Part shown: positions 39,399 to 49,702 of the stretch, piece after piece
Position numbering within the stretch: the stretch's first letter is position 1
Layout of the letters: every line of letters begins with the position of its first letter
Assembly (NCBI RefSeq): GCF_002939945.1
Contig: NZ_MDEB01000004.1
Span: 310,001 to 374,000 of the forward strand
DNA: 64,000 nucleotides
Origin: Xanthomonas arboricola pv. populi
GTDB taxonomy: Bacteria; Pseudomonadota; Gammaproteobacteria; Xanthomonadales; Xanthomonadaceae
Direction of reading: 5' to 3'
The notes under the pieces: model-generated
Told to the model about the DNA's origin: nothing
The model's database searches: none
The model's input: only the letters and a program-made list of their open reading frames with translations
Position numbers and translations under genes: made by a program

Positions 39399-39908
39399 GT
39401 GTCGGTCACGCAAGGCGCGCTTCATCAACAGGTGGAGCGCCTGTACACCGACCACCACGGCTGGCTGCAGGGCTGGCTGCGGCGCAAGCTGGGCGATGCG
39501 TTCGTGGCTGCCGACCTGGCGCAGGACACCTTCATCAGCGTGATCAGCGCCGGGGCCGCCGACCAGATCCGCGAGCCACGCCCGTTCCTGGCCACCATCG
39601 CGCGCCGCTTGATGGCGCACCGGCAGCGGCGCAAATTGCTGGAAACCAGTTACCTGGAACTGCTGGCTGCGCTGCCGGAAGAACTGGCGCCGTCGCCGGA
39701 GCTGCAACTGCTGGCGCTGGAAGCGGTGCAACAGGTGGACCAGGCGCTGGATGGCCTGCCGCCCAAGGTGAAGGAAGCCTTTCTGCTGGCGCATCTGCAG
39801 GAGCTGAGCTACGCGCAGATCGCGCAGCGGCTGGGCGTGTCCAGCAGCTCGGTCAAGCAATATCTCACGCGTGCCAACCGGCATTGCCTGTTCGCCCTGT
39901 CGGCGTGA
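39399..39908 (+). CDS. FecI-type ECF sigma factor
   Basis: 169 residues from a GTG at 39399, with CAGGAGG just upstream. Region 2 reads VERLYTDHHGWLQGWLRRKLGDAFVAADLAQDTFI; region 4 reads LPPKVKEAFLLAHLQELSYAQIAQRLGVSSSSVKQYLTRA, with a helix-turn-helix that reads the -35 element. It directs RNA polymerase to the receptor promoter when the FecR-like partner is activated. First gene of a fecI-fecR-fecA-type series under a Fur box. Confidence 0.95.
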   Translation: MSVTQGALHQQVERLYTDHHGWLQGWLRRKLGDAFVAADLAQDTFISVISAGAADQIREPRPFLATIARRLMAHRQRRKLLETSYLELLAALPEELAPSPELQLLALEAVQQVDQALDGLPPKVKEAFLLAHLQELSYAQIAQRLGVSSSSVKQYLTRANRHCLFALSA

Positions 39909-39917
39909 GCCGCACGG

Positions 39918-40967
39918 ATGGCTGATGCCGCCTCACGCCGCGCGCGCGCCGCCGGTGACCAGCGAGCACCGCTGGCCGGCGGGCAACCGATCAGTGCGCA
40001 GGTCGCCGATCAGGCTGCCGAGTGGCTGACGGTGCTGATGTCCGGTACCGCGAGCCAGGCGCAGCTGCAGCGCTGGCAACAGTGGCGCGATGCGCATCCG
40101 GACCATGCGCGGGCGTGGGCGCATATCGAGGCGGTGACCGGGCGGCTGAAGACGCTGACCCCGCAGGCGGCCTATCGCAGCCTGTCGCCGTATGCCGGCA
40201 GCAACGGGCAGGCATCGCCGGGCCGGCGCAAGGCGCTGAATCTGCTGCTGTGGGGCGGGGTGGCCGGGGCCACCGGCGTGCTGGCCTCGCGTACCGAACG
40301 CTGGCAGCGCGCCACCGCCGATTACGCCACTGCGACGGGGCAGCGCCGCGAGGTGCAGTTGCAGGACGGCAGCCGCATCACCCTCAACACGCGCAGCGCC
40401 ATCGATGTGCGGTTCGACGCGCAACAGCGGCTGCTGCAGCTGCTGGCCGGCGAGATCATGGTGACCAGCGCGCACGCGCTGGGCGCGGGCCACGATGCAC
40501 GGCCCTTGCTGGTGCGCACCGCGCAGGGCGATATCCGCGCGCTGGGTACACGCTTTTGCGTGCGCCAGGACGAGCACGACACCCAGCTGAGCGTGCTGGA
40601 AAGTGCGGTGGAGGTGCGGCCACATGCTCTCGCGCAGGCCGTGGGGCGCGTGCAGGCAGGGGAGCAGTGTCGTTTTACTGCCGATGCGCTCGGCGCCATC
40701 GCGCCGGTCGATGCACAGGCCGCGGCCTGGGTGCGCGGGCAGCTGATCGCCGACGAGTGGCGCCTGGATGCCTTTATCGCCGAACTGGGCCGTTATCGCT
40801 CCGGGCTGTTGCGCTGCGACCCGCAGGTGGGCGGCCTGCGCGTCTCCGGCGTGTTTCCGCTGGACGACACCGAGCGCATCCTGGCGATGCTGCCCAGCGT
40901 GCTACCGGTGCGGGTGAGCCGGCGCAGCCGTTACTGGGTGACAGTGCAGGCGGCCGGGCAGGGCTGA
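39918..40967 (+). CDS. FecR-type anti-sigma/signal relay protein
   Basis: 349 residues. The N-terminal cytosolic part has the DUF4880 segment (ADQAAEWLTVLMSGTASQAQLQRWQQWRDAHPDHARAW), one membrane helix about 105-125 (LNLLLWGGVAGATGVLA), and the periplasmic FecR domain (ATGQRREVQLQDGSRITLNTRSAIDVRF, DIRALGTRFCVRQ). A C-terminal segment ends in the STN-contacting region. It passes the signal from the outer-membrane receptor to the sigma factor. It starts 9 nt after the sigma gene. Confidence 0.94.
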   Translation: MADAASRRARAAGDQRAPLAGGQPISAQVADQAAEWLTVLMSGTASQAQLQRWQQWRDAHPDHARAWAHIEAVTGRLKTLTPQAAYRSLSPYAGSNGQASPGRRKALNLLLWGGVAGATGVLASRTERWQRATADYATATGQRREVQLQDGSRITLNTRSAIDVRFDAQQRLLQLLAGEIMVTSAHALGAGHDARPLLVRTAQGDIRALGTRFCVRQDEHDTQLSVLESAVEVRPHALAQAVGRVQAGEQCRFTADALGAIAPVDAQAAAWVRGQLIADEWRLDAFIAELGRYRSGLLRCDPQVGGLRVSGVFPLDDTERILAMLPSVLPVRVSRRSRYWVTVQAAGQG

Positions 40968-41086
40968 GGCGCTGCCAGGCGGCACGTCGCCGAAAAAAAG
41001 TTCGCATCCGGGCTGCCCGATCGCCGCAGTTGTGGCACCTCCCCAATGACGGTGTCAGTGCGACACCAAACCTTTGTGGAAACAGC

Positions 41087-43618
41087 ATGTCGATCCCTGC
41101 CCGCCGCCGCGGCCAACTCTCTTCTTCGTCGTTGCAGCGCAACGCCCTGGTGCAGGCCGTGCCGCGGCCCCTCGGCACGGCCGTGGCGGTTGCGCTGTGC
41201 AGCCTGGCCTTGTGTGCGGGCATGCCCGATGCAAGCGCCCAGACCTCCCCTGCCACGCAGGATGCACGCCAGACCTATCGCATCCCCGCCGGCCCGTTGG
41301 CACCGGCGCTGCGTCAGCTGGCCGGTTCGGCCAACCTGTTGCTGAGCTTCACTGCCGCGCAGACCGACGGCAAGACCACTGCCGGGCTGGAGGGCAGCTA
41401 TACCGCACCGGCCGCCCTGGTTGCGCTGCTGGCTGGCAGCGGCTTGCAGGCCGTGCAGCTGCAGACCGGCGGCTACGTGCTGCGCGCCGCGCCGCAGCCA
41501 AGCGCGACCAAAAGCGAGGTGGAGGCGTGGCTGTTACCCACCATCAAGGTGACCGCGCAGGCCAACCGCAGTGCGACCACCAGCGGCACCGGCAGCTATA
41601 CCGCGCGTGCGGTCAGCATCGGCCGCGGCGAGCAGTCGCTCAAGGACATCCCGCAGTCGATCAGCGTGGTCACCCGTCAGTTGATGGACGAGCAGAACAT
41701 CACCTCGGTCTACGACGCGCTGGCCAGCACCACCGGCATCACCATCGTGCAGAGCCCGCAGGGCGGCAAGTACATCTATTCGCGCGGGTTCGACATCACC
41801 ACGGTGCAGTACGACGGCGTGCCGCTCAATCGCGGCATGTATGGCCGGGCGAGCAACTACAGCGCCAACATGGGCATCTACGATCGCGCCGAAGTGCTGC
41901 GCGGTGCGGCCGGCCTGCTGCAGGGCGCGGGCAATCCCGGTGGCGCGGTGAACCTGGTGCGCAAGCGCCCGCTGGATGTGCCGGGTGTGAGCGTGATGGT
42001 GCAGGGCGGCAGCTGGGATCGCTACGGTGCGCTGATCGATGGCAGCGCCAACCTCAGCGCCGATGGCGCACTGCGCGCGCGCGGGGTGATCGATTATCAG
42101 GACCAGCGCGCGTTCGTGGATGGCGTCAAACGTCGCACGCCCACGTACTACGGCACGCTCGATTACACGCTCTCGCCGCAGACCCAGCTCAGCCTGGGCG
42201 TGAGCTACGAACAGGTGAAAGGCCGGCCGTTCTTCGGTGGTTTGCCCAGTTTCAGCGATGGCCGCGATATCGGCCTGCCGCGCCAGACCAATCTGGGTGC
42301 GTCCTGGAACCGGCAGTCCTCGTCCAATCGCGGGCTGTATCTGGACCTCGACCACCGCTTCAATGCCGATTGGGTGTTCAAGCTCAGTGCGGTGCAGGTA
42401 CGCGAACTGCACGATCTGAAATACGCCAGCTCCAGCCGCGCGATCAATCCGGCCACCGGCACCGGCGCCTTGTTGGCGGCGCGCACCATTTCCGATGCGG
42501 ATGCGTTCGGCTTCGATGCCAATGTGATCGGGGACTTCAACGCGCTGGGCCGCCGGCATGAGTTGGTACTGGGCAGTAATTTCGCCGAGAACACGGTCGA
42601 TACCGTTTACGGCAACAAAAACAACTTCCAGACTTTCAACGTGTTCGATCTGCAGCGCAATGTGCGGGCGATCAGCGACGAAGAAATCTTCGCCAACGCA
42701 CGTGAGGCGCGGCATGGTACCTCGCGCGAATTCGGCTTGTACGGCGCCTTGCGTTGGCAGCTGACTGATCCGCTGAGAGCCATCGTCGGCACCCGCGTGA
42801 GCTGGTACGACACCCGCTGGAACACCACCACCACAGGGCTGTCGCCGTCGCAATCGGTCGAGCACACCCGCGAGACCGGGCAGGTCACGCCGTACGCCGG
42901 CCTGTTGTACGACGTGAGCCCGACCTGGTCGGCCTACGCCAGCTACGCGGACATCTTTCAGCCGCAGAACGCGCAGACCGAAGCCGGCGAGATGCTCAAG
43001 CCGATGACCGGCGCCAACTACGAGCTGGGCATCAAGGGCGAGTGGCTGGAGGGGCGCATCAATAGCGCGTTCGCGCTGTTCCAGATCGAGCAGAAAAATC
43101 GCGCCCAGGCCGACCTGAGCACCGGCCCCACCTGCCGCAACAACGACTTCTGCTACATCGACAGCGGCAAGGTGCGCAGCCGCGGGTTCGATGCCGAAGT
43201 CAGCGGCGAGGTGCTGCGCGACTGGAACGTGTTTGCCGGTTACACCTTCAACCGCACCACCTACCTGCAGGATGTCAGCAGCCAGGGCCAGACCTTCAAC
43301 AGCTACACGCCCAAGCATCTGCTGCGGGTATGGACCACCTACCGCCTGCCGGGCGTGCTGCAGGATGTCACCGTCGGTGGCGGTGTCAGCGCGCAAAGCG
43401 CAGCGTATCGGCAGATCGGCACTGCCACCGCGCCGATCCAGGGGCGTGCGGTCTGGAATGCATTGGCGCGGTATCAGTTCAACCGGCAATGGTCGGTGGC
43501 GGTCAATCTCAACAATGTGTTCGACAAGCACTACTACACCACCTTGTCGAGCTTCGTTAACGGGCGCTATTACGGCGAACCGCGCAATGTGATGGTGACC
43601 CTGCGCGGCGCGCTGTGA
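41087..43618 (+). CDS. FecA-like TonB-dependent siderophore receptor with signalling domain
   Basis: 843 residues. Signal peptide about 1-52 (ending MPDASAQ); STN signalling domain about 60-125 (YRIPAGPLAPALRQLAGSANLLLSF ... LLAGSGLQAVQLQTGGYVL); TonB-box region LLPTIKVTAQ; plug domain with LKDIPQSISVVTRQLMDEQ and LRGAAGLLQGAGNPGGAVNLVRKRP; then a siderophore-type barrel ending in a hydrophobic residue. The STN domain marks it as a transducing receptor acting through the FecR/FecI pair just upstream. LKDIPQSISVV is typical of ferric hydroxamate/catecholate receptors; the ligand is unknown. Confidence 0.95.
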   Translation: MSIPARRRGQLSSSSLQRNALVQAVPRPLGTAVAVALCSLALCAGMPDASAQTSPATQDARQTYRIPAGPLAPALRQLAGSANLLLSFTAAQTDGKTTAGLEGSYTAPAALVALLAGSGLQAVQLQTGGYVLRAAPQPSATKSEVEAWLLPTIKVTAQANRSATTSGTGSYTARAVSIGRGEQSLKDIPQSISVVTRQLMDEQNITSVYDALASTTGITIVQSPQGGKYIYSRGFDITTVQYDGVPLNRGMYGRASNYSANMGIYDRAEVLRGAAGLLQGAGNPGGAVNLVRKRPLDVPGVSVMVQGGSWDRYGALIDGSANLSADGALRARGVIDYQDQRAFVDGVKRRTPTYYGTLDYTLSPQTQLSLGVSYEQVKGRPFFGGLPSFSDGRDIGLPRQTNLGASWNRQSSSNRGLYLDLDHRFNADWVFKLSAVQVRELHDLKYASSSRAINPATGTGALLAARTISDADAFGFDANVIGDFNALGRRHELVLGSNFAENTVDTVYGNKNNFQTFNVFDLQRNVRAISDEEIFANAREARHGTSREFGLYGALRWQLTDPLRAIVGTRVSWYDTRWNTTTTGLSPSQSVEHTRETGQVTPYAGLLYDVSPTWSAYASYADIFQPQNAQTEAGEMLKPMTGANYELGIKGEWLEGRINSAFALFQIEQKNRAQADLSTGPTCRNNDFCYIDSGKVRSRGFDAEVSGEVLRDWNVFAGYTFNRTTYLQDVSSQGQTFNSYTPKHLLRVWTTYRLPGVLQDVTVGGGVSAQSAAYRQIGTATAPIQGRAVWNALARYQFNRQWSVAVNLNNVFDKHYYTTLSSFVNGRYYGEPRNVMVTLRGAL

Positions 43619-43658
43619 TGCGTGCACCCGTGCTGCGGTGGTGCATGGCGCGTGCCGG

Positions 43659-45281
43659 ATGAAAGAAGGCTTTCGCCAAAGCATGGCCTGGCTGCACACC
43701 TGGTGCGGCCTGAGCTGCGGCTGGTTGCTGTGCGCGATTTTCCTGACCGGCACGCTCAGCGTGTTTCGCGATCCGATCACCAGCTGGATGCAGGCCGCAC
43801 CCGCCCTGCCGAGTGCGAGTACGCACACGGTCCTGTCGGAAGACGCGCTGGTGCCGCGTGCACTGGCGCAGCTGCATCAGCTTGCGCCGCAGGCGCGCAT
43901 GTGGCGGATCACCTTGCCCGCGCATCGGGGTGAGGCGCTCACGCTGTTCTGGCGCACATCGGATGGCCAGGATCAGGCAGCGCTGGACCCCGGGAGCGGC
44001 GAGCTGCTGCCGCCTCCGTGGGGCCGGCAGACCGAAGGCGGCCGGCATTTCATGAGCTTCCACTACACCTTGCACGGCGGCATTCCCGGCTATTGGCTGG
44101 TGGGCTGGGTATCGATGTGCGGGCTGATCGCGCTGGTGTCCGGGGTGATCGTACACAAGCGGATCTTTCTGGATTTCTTCACCTTCCGCCCGGGCAAGGG
44201 CCAGCGTTCGTGGCTGGACGCGCACAACGCCACGGCGGTGCTGACGCTGCCGTTCCTGCTGATGATCGTCTACACCGGCCTGGCGTATTTCTACACCAGC
44301 TACATGCCCGCGCCGTTGCGGGCGCTGTATGGCAGCGACGAGGACGCGTCCACGCGTTATGCCGATGATCTGTCGTCGGCATTGCCTGCGGCCAGCGCAG
44401 GCAATGCCGCGGTCAACAGCGTGCCCGCCTATCTGCCGGAGCTGGTGCAGCGTGCAGACTCGCTCAACGGTGCGCCTGCGCGAACGCTGGTGATCGAGCG
44501 ACCCGATCGACCCGACAGCAGGCTGCGCGTGATCGCGCGCGTGGGCGAGACCGGCAGCTCGCGGCGCCTGCTCAATCCAGCCAACAGCATCGTATTCGAC
44601 GCGAACAGCGGCGCGCTGCTGGAGCGGCACGCGGATGCCGCACGTGCGGAGCTGCACGCGCAGGATGTGGAAGAGGTCGTCAAGACCTTGCACGTGGCCG
44701 GTTTCGGCGGCTGGACCAGCAAGTGGCTGTATTTCGTCTGCGGCCTTGCCGGAACGTTGATGATGGCCACCGGCACGGTGCTGTTTTCGATCAAGCGGCG
44801 TCGGCGTAGCGAGCAGGAGTTCGGCGCGGCCACCGCCGGCATCTATCGGGTGGTGGAAGCGCTCAACGTCGCCGCGCTTGCGGGAACCGCGTTGGCCAGC
44901 ATCGCGTATTTCTATGCAAACCGCCTGGTGCCGGCTGCGCAGGCCGCGCGCAGCCAGATCGAAATCCACGCATTCCTGTGGGTATGGGCGGCCACGCTGC
45001 TGCATGCGCTGCTGCGCCCACCCGCGCGTGCATGGGTGGAGCAACTGGCGATGACCGCGCTGCTGTGTGTCGGCTTGCCCCTGCTCAATGCGGTCACCAC
45101 CGGGCAGCATCTGGGCGTGTACCTGGCTGCGGGCGACCCGCAACGCGCCGGGGTCGAGCTGGTCTCGCTCGTCTTCGGCGTTGCATTTGCCTATGCGGCG
45201 CATCGGTCGCACCGCAATGCCGTGCGACCGGTGCCGGCACGCACCAGGCGTGGCGCCGCTGCCGCGATGGACGTGTTGTGA
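43659..45281 (+). CDS. PepSY-associated TM protein (iron-uptake reductase-like)
   Basis: 540 residues from ATG 43659 (MKEGFRQSMAWLHTWCGLSC). Four or more membrane helices with conserved His in WLHTWCGL, FHYTLHG and VKTLHVAGF, and PepSY-type periplasmic segments, match the PiuB/FoxB-like inner-membrane proteins. These are coded next to siderophore receptors and are thought to reduce ferric siderophores with heme held by the His pairs. The end is extended by further helices. It overlaps the next gene by 4 nt. Confidence 0.88.
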   Translation: MKEGFRQSMAWLHTWCGLSCGWLLCAIFLTGTLSVFRDPITSWMQAAPALPSASTHTVLSEDALVPRALAQLHQLAPQARMWRITLPAHRGEALTLFWRTSDGQDQAALDPGSGELLPPPWGRQTEGGRHFMSFHYTLHGGIPGYWLVGWVSMCGLIALVSGVIVHKRIFLDFFTFRPGKGQRSWLDAHNATAVLTLPFLLMIVYTGLAYFYTSYMPAPLRALYGSDEDASTRYADDLSSALPAASAGNAAVNSVPAYLPELVQRADSLNGAPARTLVIERPDRPDSRLRVIARVGETGSSRRLLNPANSIVFDANSGALLERHADAARAELHAQDVEEVVKTLHVAGFGGWTSKWLYFVCGLAGTLMMATGTVLFSIKRRRRSEQEFGAATAGIYRVVEALNVAALAGTALASIAYFYANRLVPAAQAARSQIEIHAFLWVWAATLLHALLRPPARAWVEQLAMTALLCVGLPLLNAVTTGQHLGVYLAAGDPQRAGVELVSLVFGVAFAYAAHRSHRNAVRPVPARTRRGAAAAMDVL

Positions 45282-45601
45282 AGCGTGCTTCGAGTACCGC
45301 ATCGGTGACGCGCTACCGCTGGTCGGTTGCCGGTCGCGTGCTCGCTGCCAGTGCCGGCGGCTATGCGCTGACGTCCACTGGCTGCAGTGTGCTGGCACAG
45401 CTGCTGTCGCGGTTTGCCGGCGTGTCGCCTGCGGTATCGGTGCTGGGCACGACCTTGCTGAGTTTCGCCATCTACACGGTCGTCGTGTTGTGGATGTTTC
45501 GTGCGCGCAGTGCATTGCGCATGTGGGGCTGGCTGGGCGTGGGCATCGCCGCGCTGGGTGGTGCGAGCTGGTTGCTGGGACATCCACCATGGATGGGTTG
45601 A
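45278..45601 (+). CDS. DUF3649-type small membrane protein
   Basis: 107 residues from a GTG that overlaps the preceding stop. Three membrane helices are visible (VAGRVLAASAGGYALTS, VSVLGTTLLSFAIYTVVVLWMF, GWLGVGIAALGGASWLLG). The size, order and position after a PepSY-TM gene fit the DUF3649 iron-uptake-associated family. The exact role is unknown; it probably forms a complex with its neighbours. It overlaps the next gene by 13 nt. Confidence 0.78.
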   Translation: MKRASSTASVTRYRWSVAGRVLAASAGGYALTSTGCSVLAQLLSRFAGVSPAVSVLGTTLLSFAIYTVVVLWMFRARSALRMWGWLGVGIAALGGASWLLGHPPWMG

Positions 45602-45939
45602 TCACCGCGCTGCTGGGCACCGCGCTCTGCCACGCCGCAATGATGGCCCTGGCGGTGGCGATGCATCGCCACTACGAGCAGCTCAGCGGTCGCCGCACTG
45701 CGCCGACCATGCAGCGATGGTTGCTGCGTGCGATGGCTGTCTGTCTGTTGATCGCCGCGCTGGTGCTGTGCGTGCTCGCTTGGGGCGGCACGGTGGGCAC
45801 GTTGTTGTGGCTGGGGTTTGTCAGCGTGGCCGCGCTGTGGGTGGCGTTGGGCCTGGCGTACGCGCCGCGCTGGAGTGCGTGGCTGGCAGTGCTGGTGGGC
45901 TGCGTCGCATGCGGCGTGATGGGTTGGCACGTGCTGTAG
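45589..45939 (+). CDS. DUF3325-type small membrane protein
   Basis: 116 residues, ATG inside the end of the previous gene. It has N-terminal and C-terminal hydrophobic helices (LITALLGTALCHAAMMALAVAM, WLLRAMAVCLLIAALVLCVLAWGG, AWLAVLVGCVACGVMGW) and a HRHYEQL loop. Position and pattern fit DUF3325, the usual last gene of PepSY-TM/DUF3649 iron-uptake operons. Function unknown. Confidence 0.78.
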   Translation: MDGLITALLGTALCHAAMMALAVAMHRHYEQLSGRRTAPTMQRWLLRAMAVCLLIAALVLCVLAWGGTVGTLLWLGFVSVAALWVALGLAYAPRWSAWLAVLVGCVACGVMGWHVL

Positions 45940-45984
45940 TTTGCTGTTGTTTGAAGGCCACACACACCGGTCATCTTGACTGGT

Positions 45985-46085
45985 CCTTGTCCGCCCACCG
46001 TGGCGGGACCTTACGCGGCATGGATGCCGCGTAAGAGCTACATGGACGTACTTGCAGCGTGTCCTGCGAGGGTGGGCGGGCAAGG
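45985..46085. repeat. nested palindromic element (cruciform type)
   Basis: Outer arms CCTTGTCCGCCCACC (45985-45999) and GGTGGGCGGGCAAGG (46071-46085) are complementary with one mismatch. Inside lies a perfect 11-bp hairpin, TTACGCGGCAT / ATGCCGCGTAA (46011-46034). It sits between the iron operon and glnE. Confidence 0.85.
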
Positions 46086-46177
46086 GCCCGGCAGCCAAGC
46101 TCCAGATCGACTGCTCTACCGCTAAGGACCAACTGCAGGCACGTGCCGCCATCGCGCAGGGATGCCAGAATCGGCGC

Positions 46178-49009
46178 ATGTCGCCGCCTACCTCATCCGT
46201 GTCTCCTGCGCTCACCGCCCTGATCGAGCGGGCTGTGGCGCGTGTCCGTCATGCCGTGCCGGCCGACCAGCCCTGGCCGGGCGATGACGTCGATCGGCGG
46301 CTCGAACAGGTCGCGCTCGCCAGCGAGTTCGCGCTCGATACCTTGGCGCGCCAGCCGGCATTGCTGCAGCACCTGGCGCAGCCGGATCCACCGCCGTTGC
46401 CACTGCCGGTGCTCGACCCCGCACAGCCCCAGGCCTGGCCGGCGCAGTTGCGGCGCTACCGCAGTGCCGAATCCACGCGCCTGGTCTGGCGCGATGTGCT
46501 CGATCTGGACAGTGTCGATGCCACCCTGGCCGGTGCCACCCGCCTGGCCGAAACCTGCCTGCAATGTGGGCTGCAGGCGTTGGAGCAGCAATTCCGCGAT
46601 CGCCACGGCCAGGTGATTGCCGAAGACGGCAGTGTGCAGCGGCTGGTGGTGTTCGGGCTGGGCAAGCTCGGGGGGGGCGAGCTGAATTTTTCCTCGGATG
46701 TGGATCTGGTCTATGCGTATCCGCAGGGCGGCCAGTCCGATGGCGACCGCCCGCTGGCGGCGGAGGAATATTTCGCACGCCTGGGCCAGCAGCTGGCCAA
46801 ACTGCTCGACGAAACCACCGCCGATGGGTTCAGCCATCGCGTGGACCTACGCCTGCGTCCATTCGGCACGGCCGGGCGGGTGGCCTTGTCGTTCACCGGC
46901 ATGGACCAGTACTTCCAGCGCGAAGGGCGCGACTGGGAGCGCTATGCCTGGCTCAAGGCGCGCGCGGTGGCCGGCGATATCGACGCCGGCGAAGCCTGGC
47001 TGGAAACGCTGCGCCCCTTCGTCTACCGGCGGTATCTGGACTTCACCGCGCTGGACGGCTTGCGCGAGATGAAGGCGGCGATCACTGCAGAAGTCGCCCG
47101 GCACGATCGTCTGGACGACATCAAGCGCGGGCCGGGTGGCATTCGCGAGATCGAGTTCCTGGCGCAATCGCTGCAGCTGATTCGCGGCGGACGCGAACCG
47201 AGCCTGCGCGAGCGTCGCCTGCTGCCTGCCCTGCAGGCGCTGGTCGACGCAGGCCAGATCGATGCGGACAACGGGCACGCATTGACCGAGGCGTATCGCT
47301 TCCTCCGCCGGCTCGAAAATCGTCTGCAGATGTTGCGCGATGCACAGACGCATGCCTTGCCGCAGGCGCCACTGGATCGCGAACGTATCGCATTGGGCCT
47401 GGGCCATGCGGATTGGCCGGCCTTGTTGCAGGCACTCACGCCGCAACGCGCGCGCGTTGCCGCCGAATTTGCCGAGCTGCTGGCACCGCGTGTCCGCACC
47501 AGCGCGCCCGATGCGCTTGCCGATTACTGGCGCGCCTTGCCCGAAGGCGATGCCGCACCGTTGGCCGGCATTGGATTGCACGACCCAGGTGGCGCGCATC
47601 AGGTGCTGGCCGATTTTGCGCAGTCCTCCGGCGTGCGTGCGCTCTCTGATACTGCAAGCGCGCGACTGGACCGTGTCATGCCGGCGCTGTTGCATGCGGC
47701 CACCCGCGCCAGCCAACCCGATGCCGCCGTGCGCCGCATGCTTGGCCTGCTGCAATCCACCTTGCGCCGCACCAGCTACCTGGCCCTGCTGGACGAACAA
47801 CCCAGCGCGCTTGCACGCCTGGTCGATGTGCTCTCGCGCAGCGCCCTGCTGGCCGAGCGCCTGGCTGCGCATCCGCTGTTGCTGGACGAACTGCTCGACA
47901 CCCGCATCAGCGGTCCGTTGCCCGACCGCGACGCATTGCAGGCTGCGTGCCTGGGCACCCTGCGGATCGAGGATACCGAAGCGGCGCTGCGCGAACTCAA
48001 CGAGCGCCGGCTCGCCCTGAGCTTCCGCATTGCATTGGCCACGCTCGATGGCCGCCAGCAGGCCGTGGACAGCACCCAGCAGCTGGCCTGGCTGGCCGAA
48101 GCAGTGGTGCAGACGGTGCTGCAGCTGGCGCGCCGCGAACTGATCGCCGCGCACGGGCAGGTGCCGGGCGGTACGTTCGCCATCATCGGCTACGGCAGTC
48201 TGGGTGGCCTGGAACTGGGCTTCGGCTCGGACCTGGATCTGGTGTTTCTCTACGACCATCCACGCGAGGTGGAAGCCTCCGATGGCAAGCGACCGTTGGA
48301 CGCCGGGCGCTGGTTTGCGCGGCTGGCGCAGAAGGTGATGACCTTGCTGGCCGCCGAAACCGGCGCCGGCCGTCTCTACGAGATCGACGTGCGGCTGCGC
48401 CCGGACGGCGGCAAGGGTGCATTGGTGTCCTCGCTGGCCAGTTACCGCGACTATCAGCACGCCCGCGCCTGGACATGGGAACATCAGGCGCTGGTGCGTG
48501 CGCGTGCGGTGGCCGGCGATGCGGCGCTCTGCGCGGCCTTCGCGCAGGTGCGTGGCGACACGCTGACACGCGTGCGCGACACCGCGCTGCTGCACGAGGA
48601 CGTGCGCAAGATGCGCGCGCGCATGCGCAGCGAACTGGATCGCAGCGATGCGGGGCGACTGGATCTCAAGCAGGGCGCCGGCGGCCTGGTCGATCTGGAA
48701 TTCGTCCTGCAGGCCGGCGTGCTCGGCCAGGCCGCACACCATCCGGCGCTGCTGCTGGCCTGCGCCACGCCCGCCTTGATCGATGCATTGGTGCAGGCGC
48801 AATGGCTGCCGGCCGAGCGTGCCGCACCGCTGCAGCAGGCGCATGCCACCTTGGTGGAAGCGGGCCTGAGTTGCACGCTGGATCGCCGGCCGCGGCTGAT
48901 CCCGCCAACGCCTGCCATCGAGCAGGCACGGCACAGCATCTTCACTACCGCGCACGCACAAGGGCTGGAGTTTCCGCTCGGCAAGGACGCGGCAACACCA
49001 CCGCCTTGA
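46178..49009 (+). CDS. glnE: glutamine synthetase adenylyltransferase/adenylyl-removing enzyme
   Basis: 943 residues. GlnE adenylylates and deadenylylates glutamine synthetase in response to PII. Two nucleotidyltransferase domains are visible: the N-terminal one with [21 protein letters not shown] (deadenylylation, about residues 155-185) and the C-terminal one with [22 protein letters not shown] (adenylylation, about 660-690). Each is followed by a helical regulatory domain ([27 protein letters not shown]). Normal length. Monocistronic here. Confidence 0.97.
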   Translation: MSPPTSSVSPALTALIERAVARVRHAVPADQPWPGDDVDRRLEQVALASEFALDTLARQPALLQHLAQPDPPPLPLPVLDPAQPQAWPAQLRRYRSAESTRLVWRDVLDLDSVDATLAGATRLAETCLQCGLQALEQQFRDRHGQVIAEDGSVQRLVVFGLGKLGGGELNFSSDVDLVYAYPQGGQSDGDRPLAAEEYFARLGQQLAKLLDETTADGFSHRVDLRLRPFGTAGRVALSFTGMDQYFQREGRDWERYAWLKARAVAGDIDAGEAWLETLRPFVYRRYLDFTALDGLREMKAAITAEVARHDRLDDIKRGPGGIREIEFLAQSLQLIRGGREPSLRERRLLPALQALVDAGQIDADNGHALTEAYRFLRRLENRLQMLRDAQTHALPQAPLDRERIALGLGHADWPALLQALTPQRARVAAEFAELLAPRVRTSAPDALADYWRALPEGDAAPLAGIGLHDPGGAHQVLADFAQSSGVRALSDTASARLDRVMPALLHAATRASQPDAAVRRMLGLLQSTLRRTSYLALLDEQPSALARLVDVLSRSALLAERLAAHPLLLDELLDTRISGPLPDRDALQAACLGTLRIEDTEAALRELNERRLALSFRIALATLDGRQQAVDSTQQLAWLAEAVVQTVLQLARRELIAAHGQVPGGTFAIIGYGSLGGLELGFGSDLDLVFLYDHPREVEASDGKRPLDAGRWFARLAQKVMTLLAAETGAGRLYEIDVRLRPDGGKGALVSSLASYRDYQHARAWTWEHQALVRARAVAGDAALCAAFAQVRGDTLTRVRDTALLHEDVRKMRARMRSELDRSDAGRLDLKQGAGGLVDLEFVLQAGVLGQAAHHPALLLACATPALIDALVQAQWLPAERAAPLQQAHATLVEAGLSCTLDRRPRLIPPTPAIEQARHSIFTTAHAQGLEFPLGKDAATPPP

Positions 49010-49144
49010 TTGGCCGGTAGCTGGCGTTGCGGGGTGAGACGAGTGCAGCGCGCAGGCCGGGTTGGCAGAAACGCGGGTGCGTTGGAATGGCGTCCCTGCA
49101 CCGCGCCTAGTGTTGGCCTGATTGCCTGTGCGCAGGCGAGCCGG

Positions 49145-49702
49145 TCAGCCCTGCGGTCGCGGCGCACTGCGCCACAGCAGTGCGCGGAACGGGCCGAGCA
49201 GGAACACGCCCATGCCGAGCTTCACTGCCAGGTCGCCGGCCGCCCAGCTGATCCACGGCAGGCCCGCGCCGGCAAAGGCGATGCTCCAGAAGATCGTCGT
49301 ATCCAGCGTGGCGCTGCAGGTGGTGGCCACGATCGGCGCGCGCCACCAATTGCCACGGCGCAGCCGGTCGAACACGCTGATATCCAGCAACTGCGCGGCG
49401 ATGAAGGCGGTGCACGAGGCCGCCGCAATGCGCGGGGTGGCCAGCCACAGCGACAACGCCACCGCGAGCGCAAAGCCGCACCAGGCGACCTTGCGCGCCG
49501 CGCGTGGGCCGAAGCGGCGATTGATCAGGTTGCTCACCAGAAACGCCAGCGGATACGAGAACGCGCCCCAGGTCAGCCAATCGTTGATCGGGTACTGCAC
49601 CAGGATGTTGGACAACAGCACCACCGCGCCCATGGCCAAGACCGCCCACGCCAATGCGCGCGCAGTGAGTGGGGTGAACGGCGTCGGCGTGCTGCTGGAC
49701 AT
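49145..49702 (-). CDS. queuosine precursor transporter (YhhQ/VUT family)
   Basis: 185 residues with five or six membrane helices. The family pattern is seen in LSNILVQYPINDWLTWGAFSYPLAFLVSNLINRRFGPRAARKVAW, SCTAFIAAQLLDISVFDRLR and CSATLDTTIFWSIAFAG. YhhQ-type proteins import preQ0/preQ1 for tRNA queuosine modification. Size is usual for the family (about 190-225, slightly short). It is convergent with glnE. Confidence 0.88.
   Translation of the reverse strand: MSSSTPTPFTPLTARALAWAVLAMGAVVLLSNILVQYPINDWLTWGAFSYPLAFLVSNLINRRFGPRAARKVAWCGFALAVALSLWLATPRIAAASCTAFIAAQLLDISVFDRLRRGNWWRAPIVATTCSATLDTTIFWSIAFAGAGLPWISWAAGDLAVKLGMGVFLLGPFRALLWRSAPRPQG

Noticed and set aside
46090..46140. tRNA-like string GCGGTAGAGCAG on the minus strand
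   Set aside because: Resembles a D-arm only; no acceptor pairing, anticodon arm or T-arm around it.
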